A stretch of DNA of 64,000 bases from Panaeolus papilionaceus (lineage: Eukaryota; Basidiomycota; Agaricomycetes; Agaricales). The notes beneath the pieces are model-generated. The model was not told the origin of the DNA, ran no database searches, and saw only the letters and a program-made list of their open reading frames with translations. This document shows positions 47,301 through 60,566 of this stretch, one piece after another; the first letter of the stretch is position 1; every line of letters begins with the position of its first letter. Position numbers and translations under genes: made by a program. The DNA is taken from assembly GCA_015501605.1 (NCBI GenBank), contig JADNRZ010000009.1, positions 1,054,001 to 1,118,000 on the forward strand, in the 5' to 3' direction.

Positions 47301-47771
47301 GCTAGCTGTCATTGGCGCCAAACTATCGGAAGGCCTGAACTTTGCAGACGATCTAGCTCGAGGAGTTATAATTGTCGGTCTGCCCTTTGCCAACATAGGG
47401 TCACCAGAGTTGCGTGAAAGACTCAAATATGTGAAAGCACTTGAAGCCAGGCGGGGACTTCCGAGGCCCAGTGGACAAAAAGATGCTGCCGCCGAATTGT
47501 ACGAAAATATGTGCATGAATGCCGTTAATCAGAGTATTGGTACGCGGTCTCCCTTGAAATCGCTTCATATAAAGCTGAACTATCCCTAGGCAGAGCCATA
47601 CGTCATCGTAACGACTGGGCTTCACTCCTATTGTTGGATTGTCGGTATGCGTCCGCTTCCATTCGAAACAAGCTGCCAAAGTGGATTGGCAACAAAATCA
47701 TTATAACTGAAAGCTTCGGACACGCCGTGAAGACAATGAGCTCTTTTTACAGGGGTAAACGGCCTCATTAG
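44358..47771 (+). CDS. CHL1: ATP-dependent DNA helicase Chl1 (DDX11, FeS-containing)
   Basis: Chl1 is a 5'-3' FeS helicase needed for sister-chromatid cohesion and replication fork stability. The start [20 protein letters not shown] leads to [20 protein letters not shown] (Walker A, across the first intron after GGTACA), a charged insert, [19 protein letters not shown], the FeS cysteines in [16 protein letters not shown] and [34 protein letters not shown] joined to [55 protein letters not shown], and the C-terminal [20 protein letters not shown]. Many introns of 50-65 nt. A frame with four apparent cysteines (CCICGRAH) is intron 44658..44708, not protein. The gene has paired MCB sites in its promoter. 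Confidence 0.94.
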
Positions 47772-48357
47772 GAAGAAATTGCAATTTCTTCGCCTTTTTA
47801 CATACCCTCCGAGGGGCTGTCACACCCATGTGGTTTTGACAGGCGTCTGGTCGTCGAGATACCCAACCGACTTAGACTCAGAACGACAATTATAGACTCA
47901 GAGAGCAGCGTCTCACTCCCTCCGTGTGATCACCATCAATGGTGCCTAATGGTTTAAAAGCCTGGGTTTGAAAATAGCGTAGACACTGTCATTGATAGAT
48001 GGAATGCAAGTTTACGACTTGAGGGTGTCAAAAATAATATAATCAAGTCAAAGGTGATAAAGAGGTCTTGTAAATTTAATTAAAATATATCAAAGGACTC
48101 CACTTTTTCACGGAGGAGTGAGAGAAATAAAGGATATTCGCTAAGGGGCAAGAAAGTAAGCGAACAGTCCATTCCTTAAAGAGCAGTGTCGTGAAGACGC
48201 GCGTGATGCAAATTTGTCCACCTCGTGGTCCTTCACTACCATTTGAACACATACCCCGAGACGCTCAACATTGTCAACCCTCAAAGCTTAAAGGCCAAAC
48301 CACTATACCCTTTACAAAATAATTTAAGGCTGCTATACTTCAACACGGCATGACAAG
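47772..48357. other. Intergenic region between CHL1 and the disordered coiled-coil gene
   Basis: About 585 bp between two plus-strand genes. I saw only short frames, AT-rich patches near 48040..48090 and no RNA gene or repeat. It should hold the CHL1 3' end and the next promoter. Confidence 0.45.
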
Positions 48358-50516
48358 ATGGGTTTCTTCTCCTCAAGGAAAGCGGAAGACAACGACAGCT
48401 ATCAGGTCGCCCTTGGGAGTTCTGCCCCAGACAGGTCCATGGTCAAGGTTATCCGTTCACGATTCGTGCGTCAACTCGTTTTCTATGAAATGGCCTCAAT
48501 AACGAACTTACGCTATACTCGACCTTCTTTTCATATTTCATTTCATATCCCATTGTCCTCTAATCACGTTCAACCAAACTGTATATTGGGCTTGCAATTG
48601 ACTTGATGGATTTAGTATGGCAAAAAGGGCAAAGAACGAGAAGAAGAACCAGTAGCATTCATCAGTAATGCAACATCAGCCCAGATCCTTTCGAACCCCA
48701 CCCCACCTACCCCCAGTGTTTCCTCTCAACATCATGTTGGCCGAGCAGCGGGTCCCAGTACTCCCGCTCCCCGCAAGAGCACGAATGATCATTCCCTCCC
48801 ACCGACACCTACTTCAACCAAATTTAAACCCGACAAACGCCCCCCTCCAACACCCTCCCGTACAAGCATCGCGAGTGAAACCCCCACGACTAAATCAACC
48901 ACCGTTGCCTCTCCTCGCAAAGGCACAGACACTGTCACGTAAGATAGGACTTGTTTTTGACTCTCGCAACATCTAACCTGTCTATGTTAGGGTAACGCTA
49001 GCTCAACGTCTTAACGAGCTTGCTGTCGCGAATTCGGAAGGCCTATTGAAGTACGCAAATTCTGATTCTCGTCAACTAAGTCGAAAACTAAGTCGACTGC
49101 GCTCTGTCACTTATCAGCGATGATGAATATCGCATACTGCGACAAAACCTTTTCGAACGGTTCGCTAGCAACGCAGCAGTACCTACGGAAGCCTCTGTGG
49201 TACCCGCCTCTAGCCCTGTGCGGGCTCGTACCAAGAAAGATGGTCAAACTCGTGAACGACGTAAGATACGAAGGATGTTTAACGCGTAGTCTGTTACTAA
49301 ATATCTACTAACAGCTCAGTCCCATGTAATATCAAACTTCCAGGTTGAGCGGCCATTATCCATCACCTCCAAGGCCTCGGTAGGCTCAGAGGTTGCCAAC
49401 TTGTTCCGACGAGCAACTGGACGACGGTCATCTTCAAAAGACAGAAGTGATACCTCGAGCGTCTGGTCTGCAACATCCAACACCTCTAATATATTTCGCT
49501 TACCCAGGATGCTCTCCAAGAAGTCTTCAAACAGTTCTGTCCGCACTGCAGCTTCACAGCAAGCGGACACCATGTCTATCTCTTCTCGTCGGGTTGGGTC
49601 TGAGAGGGGTGATACCACAATTACGCTCTCGCCGTCAAATAGGTCCATGATTGGCAGCGTCCGAAAACTTGCTACGCCGCCCTCATCCTTCCCAACACGA
49701 GCTATCACTCAAGACGCGAGGAGAACGAACAGTATCTATAACGTATTTGACGAAGAAAACCTGACAACAGTCAAAGAAATCACGCAAGAAATTGCGAACG
49801 TGGAGGCGGAGGTTAGGCGACTCATGGACGCGTTTAATGGGCTGGAAGTTACGACATTGGCGAAGAATCAGCGACATCACATCCGACCTTCGTTAAAGTC
49901 TGCGGATTTTGGGAGAACGGGGCCAGAATCTGCTTGGGGAGATTCAGATGGACGATCGCAGCGGCGAATAAATTTAGCAGATGATGCTATTTCCATGCGG
50001 TCTGGTACATCCGCAGGAACTACGCCGTCTGTGAGTGCGTCAGTAGCGCGATCCGGGTATTCGACGAAGAAGTCATCACGACTGAAAGGGGCGGCAGGGA
50101 TTGGAGCGTCTTCAAGTCTAAATCCGATGAATTCATCGAGACCTGGATCATTACACCGGAAGAACTCATCGTCAAGTGTGACGTCAGACCGACGAGGAAA
50201 CAATTCGAACAAGATGAGCATGGCACCTCCAGTACCAGCATTACCCAACTCGATATATCTGAAAGGAAATACATCGAATATCAGCCTGGTCAGAAGTGCC
50301 AATCACCTTCCCATGAATACAGTTCCAGAGGATGAGAAAGCATCGGATTTCGGAACGATGAGCACACTACGAATGGATGTGGATGAAGTTGAAAATGAAA
50401 TGGATGACATACGAAGACGAAGGGAAGAAGTTCAACAACGATATGATGCCAGATTGGAATACTTACGAGCAAAATTAAAAGGAGCTCAACTACATGAAAG
50501 ACTTGCTCGAAAGTAA
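48358..50516 (+). CDS. Unrecognised conserved-looking Ser-rich protein with coiled-coil end
   Basis: I do not recognise this gene. Exons join in phase from the ATG at 48358 (MGFFSSRKAEDNDSYQVALG) through a Ser/Thr/Pro-rich region (PTPPTPSVSSQHHVGRAAGP, PPPTPSRTSIASETPTTKST), VTLAQRLNELAVANSEGLLN, DDEYRILRQNLFERFASNAA, PLSITSKASVGSEVANLFRR, and a final exon of basic/Ser-rich sequence. Near residue 380 a helical segment (ENLTTVKEITQEIANVEAEV, RRLMDAFNGLE) and at the C-terminus a charged coiled coil (MDDIRRRREEVQQRYDARLE) suggest a scaffold or adaptor. There is no membrane segment or catalytic motif. Domain order resembles Ser-rich fungal proteins of unknown function; role not assigned. Confidence 0.75.
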
Positions 50517-50714
50517 ATACTTTTTACTCGTAGTCTGTAGTAGTTAGGTTTTTACATTAGTTATAGATATTAGAATGTAAAATTACGTAATAATAGTATA
50601 CCCTGGACCCCTTATATACGGAGATTACCGAATTGACACCGTATAACAGAATTGGGAAGATTCCAAACAGGGATTGCTGAACTTTGGTCGCTACTGTGTC
50701 TGTTCCACACAGTA

Positions 50715-53700
50715 ATGTCTGTTAACAACGACAGCGATGACCAGAGCATAAATATTTCTTCAGTGCCTAATGCTCAACCTTCTTCTCCCAATCTTCATCG
50801 AACTGTTAGTCGCGGTTCGCAGTCCCAATGGTCGGCAACCGATACTCCATCCCACCACCACCAAGGAACTTCATATTTTCCAACACATCCTTCTTCTCCT
50901 ACGAATCAATTTCATACTACCCCTGCAGGTCTCAGGAACTCATCTACTCACTCTCTGAGGCGTAACGCGCGCAGTACAAGCATAAGCAGCTCTCATGTCA
51001 ATCGAGGTAACCGCGATGACGACATCCTGAGTGAGCAAGAAGAAATCAACCAAGACGACGATGAGGACGACGAAGCAGCTGAAAGGAGGCGCATTCGTCG
51101 TCGTGGAAAAGCACCAGCCCCTCCCGATGACGATTCAGCAGACAACGAAGACGCAGAGGGTGAATCCGACCCTATAACCACACTCAAGGACAGGCAATCG
51201 CTCATCAACGTTCAGCACCCTTTCGGTCTTCCTATCTGGAAGCCTGCTCTCTACAAGAAGTCTCGTTCCGTAACGCGTCATGCGGATGAAGCGTTGCACT
51301 CTGTACCATCTGCCCAGGCAGAGCGCCATCTTCTTCCCGGGAATCTGTTTTGGGCAGTCGCTTTCGGTTGGTGGCTTGGCCTCGTCTGTATCGTCATATC
51401 TGTGGTGCTCTACTTCATTCCCCAAGGGGGAGAACACTATTCCAATTTGGTATACGGACTTGGATGGTATCTATTCTGGCCATTTGGAAAGTATGTGGAA
51501 GGAGAAGAGCCTATCAAGTCAGATCCCAAAGACGACGAGGAAGACGAAGATGACGAAGACGACCATGAGGACAGTCGCGACAATAGCCCTCATCCCCGCA
51601 GGTGGAGTGACAGCAATCAAACTGTTCGAGGTGTTTCCCCTATTCGAGCAGCTGCTGGCAGCACCGGTCATTCAATTGTCTCGGAACAGCCTACTATCCG
51701 CCCAGACGCACAACAGTCCCATACTCAAGTATCATCCTGGTCATCTGATGGACAACGCGAGACAGCCCCACTGCTACCACAACGAGCATCACAAGCTCCT
51801 CGCCCTATCAAATCTTATGGGACAGCCCTGCTACCCTCCGCCACTGTTGCCTCATCTGGTACAGCCGAGACCCTCGCCAACGAACCACAAAAGGGCAGTA
51901 TTATGGGGAAAGTATGCTTTTGGCTGGCAATCCTTACAATCATTGCGCCATTGATGCTCTTTGTCTGTCTCATTTGTTGGGCATTGGTCGTCACGATTCC
52001 GATGGCCAAACTCAATTGGGCTCTTTTAAAATGTCTCTTCAGTCGGCCTACGTGCATCCGTTTCTGCGCTGCTCCCCCTGTTTTGGTAACTTCGAATGAC
52101 CCGGAAGCGCAGGCTCAAGCAACAACTACAGCTGCTGCGGATTCATCCACCTCTGCGGCAGCAGCAACTACTATCCCTCCTCGTCCCAGACTATCAGCAG
52201 GTCAGGCTGCGCCATCAGGATCACCAACATCGACAGTCCTCCTTTGTACCTATCGCGCTGTTGGCTTTCAATACTACAAATACACTGTCGGGGGTGTTAA
52301 CATTTTGTTCATCAACACTCTACCCATTGTGTTCTTCGTTATTTTCGATGGTTTCGTTCTACTACCCCTCGTCGAACGCATGCGTGAGCATGACGAAACA
52401 GTCCCGGCATTTTTGGCGTTTATCGCCTCTCAGGGCTTGATTTTCATTCTCAGTCTTATCAGTGTGATCCCCCTTTCCTACTTTATCGGAATGGCTGTTG
52501 CGTCTATCTCTGCCCAATCGTCGATTGGTATGGGCGCCGTTATCAACGCAACGTTCGGTTCCATTATCGAAATTATCCTATACTCAATTGCCCTCACTCA
52601 GCACAAGGGTCACTTGGTCGAGGGTTCTATCATCGGTAGTTTGCTCGCTGGTGTCCTGTTGATGCCTGGTATGAGTATGTGCACAGGGGCATTGCGACGC
52701 AAGGAGCAGAAGTTTAATGCTAAAAGTGCCAGCGTAACGAGCATGATGTTGATCATGGCGATCATTGGCGCGTTAGCACCGACGTTGTTCTATCAAACCT
52801 ACGGCAATGTACGTGATAGCTTTCCATTGATTGTAGGAGCCAGTTTCATGTTGCTGATTCCTTCCTCTAGTTCCAGTTGGTTTGTAGCGGGTGTCCAGAC
52901 CATCCAGGAGATGCACCATGGACTTGCGACCATTGTTACTACAAGCATCCAGATCCAGCGGACGACCCTTTTTATCAGTCAACTGTCAAGAGTTTGATGT
53001 ACTTCTGCGCAACGATTCTTGTGCTTGTAAGTTATATTACCAATATATATATGAAAATCGTACTAAAGCTCTACCAACTATTTAGTCCTACCTCATTGGT
53101 CTATGGTTTTCTCTGCGCACACACGCGTCTCAGATCTGGCAAAATCCCCAACAGCTGTTGCACCCCATGGAACTTCCGACTCATAACCGCATTTCCCTTT
53201 ACAACAAGATTTTACATCCATCCTCCGCTACCGATAACACCAGCAACCCAACTAACCAACGGTCGCAATCTCTCAACAGGAAGTCGACTTCCACGAGTCA
53301 TGATTCAGCTCGGGAAGGTTCTGGTTCTAGTGCCCGCCGTAATACCGTTACGAGTCCACCTCTGCACCGCAAAGTTTCATACGCACCTCAAGCACCACCC
53401 TCCTACTTGCCCGTCATGGAGAGCGTCAATCACGCTGTCAAGAACACTGATTTGCAAAATCTTCACCTGCCGGGGCCAATGACCACCGATGATTTCACCA
53501 GAGCTGTTGCTGTTGCTACTGTCAGCGCCTTGCGGCATCAGGAGACACAAGCTCATGCCCAGGGCAAGTTACGTGCAGCAGAAGCTGAAAGCCATGGCGG
53601 CCATGACGCCCCTTCATGGAGTCGCACAACCAGTGCCAGCGTTTTGCTCGGATGCACTGCTCTTTACGCAGTTATTGCTGGTATGCTTACTAAATGCCAT

Positions 53701-54433
53701 ATGCGATTTATCTTGTGTACTAATGCGACCACTTAGAATTACTGGTCGATGTGGTTGATGTCATTCTAAAAGATTCTGGTATTGATGAAAAGTTCCTCGG
53801 AATTACACTATTTGCTCTAGTACCCAATACTACCGAGTTCATGAATGCCATTTCATTTGCACTTAATGGCAACATCGCACTTAGGTATGTCCGAATCGCT
53901 CTCTCTCCCAGACCCTGTTTTTACTTTGATCCAAGTATGGAGATCGGCTCCGCCTATGCTCTTCAAGTGTGCCTACTTCAAATTCCTGCCATGGTTGCCT
54001 TCTCAGCCTGGTATGATCCCGTGAACATGGGCGAAGTTGCCAAAACCTTTTCGTAAGTTTTTTTCCCTCAAACCAGTCGAAAAATGATTGATCAATCTCA
54101 TCTTCACTAGGCTCATCTTCCCTCGATGGGATGTTATTGCACTCGTTCTGTCGATGTTCTTGATGACCTACACCTACATCGAAGCCAAGAGTAACTACCA
54201 CCGTGGGAGTATCCTCATCCTCAGGTATGGCCCTGCGCACATTCTTTGTTAAGACTATATATTTAAAGAACTCGTATAGCTACCTCGTCCTCCTCGCCGG
54301 CTTTTATTATGCCCCCGCCGTACCTGTCGATGTGGACCAAGGTCACATCGCAAGCACATCCAACCTTCATGAATTCCCTGCCCTCACGACCATCCAATCG
54401 CTCTATTGGTCCATCAAGTCGACGTTCAAGTAA
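50715..54433 (+). CDS. Vacuolar cation/H+ exchanger of the CAX family (Vnx1-like)
   Basis: Vnx1-type exchangers move Na+/K+ (and possibly Ca2+) into the vacuole using the proton gradient. An N-terminal cytosolic region of about 200 residues has acidic/basic patches ([20 protein letters not shown]). Membrane blocks follow: [20 protein letters not shown] with [20 protein letters not shown] (YccF-like pair), [20 protein letters not shown] region, then Ca2+/cation antiporter halves with [20 protein letters not shown] and [20 protein letters not shown] in the first, and [20 protein letters not shown] in the second, ending [11 protein letters not shown]. GNxxE-type motifs are present in the form NATFGSIIE and PNTTE. 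An exon from 52871 encodes a cytosolic loop with [20 protein letters not shown], a four-cysteine zinc-knuckle-like segment. The start at 50715 is the first ATG in the open frame. Confidence 0.86.
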
Positions 54434-54764
54434 ACGTTGCTTTCCATCCCAATATCATTGAAACTCTTTACCTCGAACAAGAATTGCTATCTCGGATGCG
54501 TTTTCATGGACTTTTCCTCTTTGCTGTTAAAGCACGATCGATGCTCTGTCATGTCATGATACCTTCTACTACCCTTGTTACCCCCTTCTCTGCAACCCCG
54601 TTTGTTGCTCTTGATGCTATAGTTATTTTCTTTGTACGTTTCTTGTCACTTTGTTACTATCTCTTTCTATCCTCCTTGCTTTTGACATGTCAATAATGAT
54701 ACATTTTTTTAAGCTCCAATGTGCAAGAATACGGGTAAAAGTACATGTTTGATGATTTACATTG
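54434..54764. other. Intergenic region between converging VNX1-like and DDB1 genes
   Basis: About 330 bp between the stops of two converging genes. Pyrimidine-rich and short-frame content only; presumably the two 3' untranslated regions. Confidence 0.5.
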
Positions 54765-57700
54765 TTAATGGAAGCCTTGAAGTTGCTCCAACACCTCTGT
54801 TAATTTCTTGGAAGAGACCTTGAGTTTTTCGTACTCGTTTCGTCCTTCTAGAACCTTGCGCTGCTTTTCGGAGCCCTCAGAGAAACCGAGATATTTTTCC
54901 AAAAAGTCGCCATCAAGGAACCCGTATGCGCCGTTGGTGTCCGCGTCACTTGTTCCTCTAGTGTTCTTTGGAGTGCGGAACCTGATAGAGAGGAAGATCA
55001 GTGATTGGATACAGGAGAAAATACGGCAGCATACTTTGTATGACCGTCACCTCCAACTCCCCGAAGAAGGACAGCCAGGTTGCGTTGCAGTTCACTGAGA
55101 TGTACAGAGAGCTCTTGATCAGCTACGTCTATAATCGTTCCAATTCTTCCCGATGAAGTGAAGAACAGCATTTCGGGCTTCATGGGGGATTCGGCATTGG
55201 ATTGGAACACGGAGCCCCGATTAAACTTGGTCACCATGTCCGCTACATGGTAACTTCCTGTCCTTTCAAGTGCCTCACGTCCAAATAGAGTCCCAAGGCT
55301 GAATATGACAATGTTGAGAGTGTCCTACACAACAGGGAGAAGGGTAAGATTCAGAGAATATGATGATGGAAATTGCATACGTTAGAGCAGATAAGACTTC
55401 TCTCGCTCAGTGCCTCGAGAGCAATCGGGTAGAGCGGCCCATAATCGCGTGCTTCTGTGACAAGCTCCGTATCTGAGACTTTGATCAAGGAGACTGAACT
55501 AATCTGATCGCCAGCGACTAAACGATCCTCGTAAGCGCCCAAACTAGTCACCATGTAGTTATGGTTCCAATTGTGGATCTCTTTCAAAGTGTATGTAGTT
55601 ACGGGTGTCAGTTTAGTGGACGGCTGGAGTCGGTACAGTGCCACCTGGAGGATTAAGGTCAATGGTTCATACATTTAGGAAAAAAACAAGTATGAAGCGC
55701 ACAGCTGAGTTTATGGAAGCAACTATCTTGTCTTCAACGATTTTGATGGCAAAGACGCAGCCCTTAACTGGTGCTTCCGCCACCACATGAATGTCTAATG
55801 CAGTCCGGCCGTGCGTAACATTCTTCGTCGAGTTGATGGAAAGGACGAGCAGCCTTCCTGCCGACGGCTCTCGCTCTTCTGCTTTAAAGAGATAGGTGCC
55901 CACAACAAAATACCCCTTGTCTTGACCGAGTGAAGGTGACGACAACGCTGTGACCGAGGTTATCTCTTCATTTGGCTGCATGCTAATCTGCGCAAGGACT
56001 AACAACAATCCGACGATTCGTGAGGCTTTGTGGATATTGCAAAACTCCAAGTTGACTTACGGGATAGCGTATTATCGTCAAACACCTTGAACGTGCTCTT
56101 TGAAGGCTGAAATTCTGATATTCTGGTTGGGGAGGTTCTTGTAAATGACACGCCATAAACCTTGTAAACCGGCAAATGTGCAATTCTAGTCGGGTTATCG
56201 AGACCAAAGGGCACCTGAAAGCGGAAGACGTTTGAGGATATAGTTGATTTATATGTATTGAGGCACTTACAGAGCGTATGTGCAATTTATTGATATCATT
56301 GATAGCTCCTACCAGAAGTCCAGTCGACGATGCAAGTAGCAAGGAGGAAGGGAACGCATCCGTATTGAGACGGGCAACAGCAGATATTTCCTTGAGGGTT
56401 TTGAGTGACTTTGCGCGCAGTAAGTCGACATCACAAACCTTTAGCATCACTCCTGAATTGGCCAGCCTGCTCTTATCTAAGAAGAAAATAGTTGATCGGT
56501 TTCCAGAGGCTAGTATGGTTTTCTTTCCATCAATGGTACATGGGGTCAACGTGATGGGGGAATTTCCCAATGAAATCAACTTCAAGTCACTCAGTGTTCT
56601 GGTTGACGGTTTCCAAGACATTGCAGCGACTGAACCATCAGCCAAACCAGCCAAAAGGTAAGGCTGAAAGTCAGCATCCTTCATCTTCTCGCCAGTGCCA
56701 AAGTTGAACAGCCTAAGCGACCTTGCAATGGAAGGCAGGTCTGGCGTTTTCGCCGAAATGAGAGGATTCAAGGTCCTAGCTGTAGAATCAATGTCGTAGA
56801 TCTGTATCCGCTTGCCATGCCAGGAGGCGGTAGTTATCCACTGAGAGAAATGAGTTGCAGATGCTGTGGTAATGGAAATAGCTGACAATTCCGAATCAAG
56901 ATGATTTGTCCTATAATTTACTCTCAGAAAATGTTCACAAAGAAGGAGCTAAGGACCCACAACGTCTCATGGAACAAAGTCGCATTTTTTTCGATGCAGA
57001 GAACAGTGATCGACCCGCCATTTGTCACGAGTACTGCTTGGCTGTCATTGACATCGGCCAGAACGAATTCCGTGGCCTTCGACGATGTTTTCCGTACATC
57101 CCATCTATCGCGCTCCAGGTACGACCTGGTTGCGGCATCCCACTCCAGCATAAGTGCAGCAGTCGGTACAACTTGGATGACAACAGATGAATCTTCGTAT
57201 TTACCATTTACTCGTCGATAGATATTGGAGAAGGCAATGGTCGGTTGGTTAGTAATAAGACCTCCGATGGTGGATGGGTGTGCCTGTTTAAACCTGGCTC
57301 CACCTTCCTCGATACAGAAGAGATGTGTTTCGGAAAGTGTGGACAGAAGCAAGTTCTTGTCGTTCCTATCAAAATGTAATATTAGTGTTGAATTGAAAAC
57401 CACATTATTAGAGCCACTGACTTGTCTTGAGCCCGCACTTTAGTCGTCCATATTTTCGTAATACCAGTCAAGCCCGGCACATATGCAAGCTCCCGGAAAG
57501 CGGCACCATTACGAATAATGTTGATAGAACCGGAGTTCGCTCCACCACTGCAGGTAACGATTTGATCCTGAATGTTCTCATGAAGAACTACGCATAAATG
57601 TTCAAAGTTATGCGAGACGTACCTGTCCACTGCTGTCTGGGTCAACTAAAACCGCGTCTTTGATCGGAGCAATATTTTTGTAGGTATCTAGCACCGATAC

Positions 57701-59285
57701 ATAAGAGCCATCTGGTTGGATAATGCGCCCCGCTGGAGATGATGTTTCAGCAGGTTCCTCATCGACGTCCATATCGCCATCCTCTGCAGTAGCCCTTTCC
57801 TTCCCTTTCTTCGAGACAGTGGTTAGGTTCCCAGCTGGTGTTGTCTTAAGCTCATCTGGTATCGATAAATTTTCAGAAACCTTGGAACTTGTTCGAGTTG
57901 CCGAGATTTGAATGAGTTGTGAGTCCCCCAAGTGGGAACCAACATAAACAGCTTGATTGACGAGGTAGGTCAGCGTTGTCGGGGGAGATATCTAGGAGCG
58001 AGCCAAAGTTAGTCGTAGGTAGAGTGACAAAGAGGTGGAATGATCACCTCTCCTAGTGGAACCAAAACAAGACCCATCGCGTTTAGATGATGAGCTGACA
58101 GCATTGCCAGTCTTCCATATGAATCTCCCACCAAGAGACGTGATCCCGAGGTCTCAATGAAGCACCAGCTAGATTACGGCGTAAAAGAAATTTCAAAGAT
58201 GTGATTACGAAGAACTTACGCGGGTATATCGCTCCATGGCCAATCGATCAAAGCAGTAGCTTTACGTTTACGGTTTTCCCGTTCCTTCTCTTTGTTCCTG
58301 GCTTTGATGGCTTCAGCTGCATCTTTCCCGTGCTTCTTTGTGTCCAGCCTCTTCCTCTTTGCTCGAAGCTTATCCTGTCCTTCACTGGAGGCCAATTCAT
58401 AAACTGGTATTTGCCTGCCTCCAAGAATAAGTGCACCTCCGAGAAATGGTTGGTCCGTATCGTCCTGAGGGTCAAGAGGTACGATGTGTAACGGGTAGTC
58501 TGTGGGGAATGGAATGATTTTGCTAGAGATTATGGTTTGTTGGAAAAGATCAGAACAATGCAGCGAGAGTTCCTGTGCTTCTATGTCAATGTCTCGAGCA
58601 GCCAGTCGAAGATTTTCCCGTGCATCCATGGAGAGGATGAATAGCGCATACTCGTCCCCGGGTATGGAGGCAAATGCAAGCGACAGGATATTAATTTCTT
58701 GGCATCTGAAGAAGAATGAGGAGAAGGTACTTGGATGGAATGCCATTTCCTTACGATAAATCAAAGTCTTCAATACATTTCCCAGCTTTCAACTTGAGAA
58801 CTTTGAGTTTTCCAGCGTAGCAGCTGGCAATAGCAAGGTTGCCAGAGGGGTGGACGATAACATTAGTGAAAAACTCCGCAATACGAGGCGTTCGCTCAAA
58901 CAAAGAGATGGACTCTTCGACCACGAGTGTTGGATCCTCAGATTCCGACTCAGAGTACGATAAGAAAAGAAGTTCAGGCTCAGGGTGCGTAATCATAACC
59001 AGAATATTGGATCGTGCTTCATGTTGCTTTAAGGCTATGTTAGTCAATGACAGCGCATGGTTTGCAAGGCATAGAACCCACCGAGATAGGAATGGCCTTT
59101 ATTGCGCATACTTTCCCAAAAATTTCTATGGCACATTCATGATGCAAGCCAGTCGGTTTTAAAGAGTAAACCTCAAGTTGATTGAGTTTAGCAACGACCA
59201 GATGCTCTGCGCCTCGAGAAGACAGTTGACATTTCAAAGAGGCGATAACGGAAGAAGACTTATGAAAAGTTGAAACGACCTTCAT
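54765..59285 (-). CDS. DDB1: DNA damage-binding protein 1 (DDB1/CPSF160 family)
   Basis: DDB1 is the CUL4 ubiquitin ligase adaptor, made of three beta-propellers. From the start at 59285 (MKVVSTFHKSSSVIASLKCQ) the protein runs LVVAKLNQLEVYSLKPTGLH, NILVMITHPEPELLFLSY, NVIVHPSGNLAIASCYAG, LGDSQLIQISATRTSSKVSE, ITCSGGANSGSINIIRNGAA-like (here QIVTCSGGANSGSINIIRNG), FRELAYVPGLTGITKIW, VAPVKGCVFAIKIVEDKIVA-type C-terminal propeller, KGYFVVGTYLFKAEEREPSA, and ends LKVSSKKLTEVLEQLQGFH. The CSG..GS..I-RNG motif and the EAPVKGCVFAIK strand are typical of DDB1. Length is about 1,200 residues across many introns. It sits downstream of a Dpb3-like gene on the same strand with about 150 bp between them. 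Confidence 0.9.
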
Positions 59286-59436
59286 ACTAGCAGCAGTAAG
59301 ATGAAGGAGTCGTGTTGAGAAGATGAGAGTCTCAATGAGACGTTGAGGCCAAATAGAGCTGTCATCAGTGCATCATCAATTGAAATCATTTAATTACTCA
59401 GCCGCTCTGTCGCCGGCCCGGCTTATCCAGTATCAT

Positions 59437-60232
59437 TCACGAATCAAAGTCGTTTTCATCATAACCAACAGCAGACATTGTTCCATCCTCGTTCATTATA
59501 ACACCAACTTCTTCTCCATCATCCCTGTTTCCCAAAAACTGGTCCATAGGTCCACTCATATTGACCTTGGATGTTGCCACTTCTTTCTTCTCCTTAGGTT
59601 TGGTTGATTTCTTCGTGAGAGGTTCTCCAAAGAGCCACGGTAGCGTATCTGACCTAAATTTAGTTTGAGAGAAATCCAGGGTAAATGCAACTTTCACCTT
59701 CGAGGAAAAGGAACTCGTCTGCCCTGCGTATGATCGCGCCTGTTTTGGTTGTCAGGACGGAGTAGGAAGAGTTTGCAAGCATTGAAACAAGCTCACTTAT
59801 GTCTTTTGGTTGAACCGTTGATCTACTCTCCCCATGAGCCACAGAGTACCCCGCCTCGCAAAGTTGTTGTATAAACAATTCAGTAGCAAGTGCAATCGCT
59901 AGTGTTGCATCTTTGGCAACGATGGGAAGCTCCTACAGGTCATGGAGTGTTCCTGGTTGTTCAATGTAACGGACCCAATTACGACTCACTTTGTCCAGTT
60001 TTATGATTTTTTGAACTCTCGATATAGGAAAAAAGCTCTTTCCAGGCTCCCTTTCCAGAGGACTAGCCGGTTTCTTTTCTCTCTTTTTGGTTGGGGCTTT
60101 GGTCGCGGTTTCAAGTTGCTCGTCATCCGCCGTTTCGTCGATAGGTAGTGACTCTCCCGTTAACGTTTCGTTTCGAACGTCTGACATCTGTGTATCAGCC
60201 TCCTCTTCCAGCGCTCGTGGACTTTCAGACAT
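59437..60232 (-). CDS. DPB3: Histone-fold DNA polymerase epsilon / chromatin-remodeller subunit (Dpb3/CHRAC-like)
   Basis: The protein starts MSESPRALEEEADTQMSDVR with an acidic, disordered N-terminus and basic patch (PTKKREKKPASP). Splicing of a GTGAGT intron joins SFFPISRVQKIIKLDK to ELPIVAKDATLAIALATELF, IQQLCEAGYSVAHGESRSTV and QPKDISELVSMLANSSYSVL, a histone-fold domain of the Dpb3/POLE4/CHRAC/NF-YC group. A second intron (acceptor GGTCAG) joins FLFLE to DTLPWLFGEPLTKKSTKPKE, and the tail is acidic (SAVGYDENDFDS). The LPWLFGEPL tail suggests Dpb3/DLS1 rather than NF-YC. Such proteins pair with Dpb4 in DNA polymerase epsilon or with ISW2/CHRAC remodellers. The exact partner is not decided by sequence alone. 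Confidence 0.83.
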
Positions 60233-60566
60233 TGATTTTGAGATTTATCAGGATAATGGACTGGGGAAAGGGTCTTGATTGTCCATGTCTCCGTTGACCG
60301 TGCATGTCACAACTGCTTTATTTCTGCAATTTTCACGTGTTCTGTGACGCCTCGTGTTTAATTGTAACGCTTCTAGCAGCCCTTTCAATTTGGCTTTAGT
60401 TCTTGCTTAGGGATTTTGGACTGTATGCTTGGCAAATGCATGTCACATTGACTATAAGACATCCCATATACATAGTATAAAAACATATTCAGCATCCATA
60501 TGCATGTATAAATTATCTACGTTTCCTTGAAACCGCCCATGATTTTGAGCATTCAAAACATAAGCA
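60233..60566. other. Intergenic region upstream of Dpb3-like gene
   Basis: About 330 bp between two minus-strand genes. It holds the promoter of the Dpb3-like gene and the 3' end of the HIT gene. No additional feature was identified. Confidence 0.45.
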
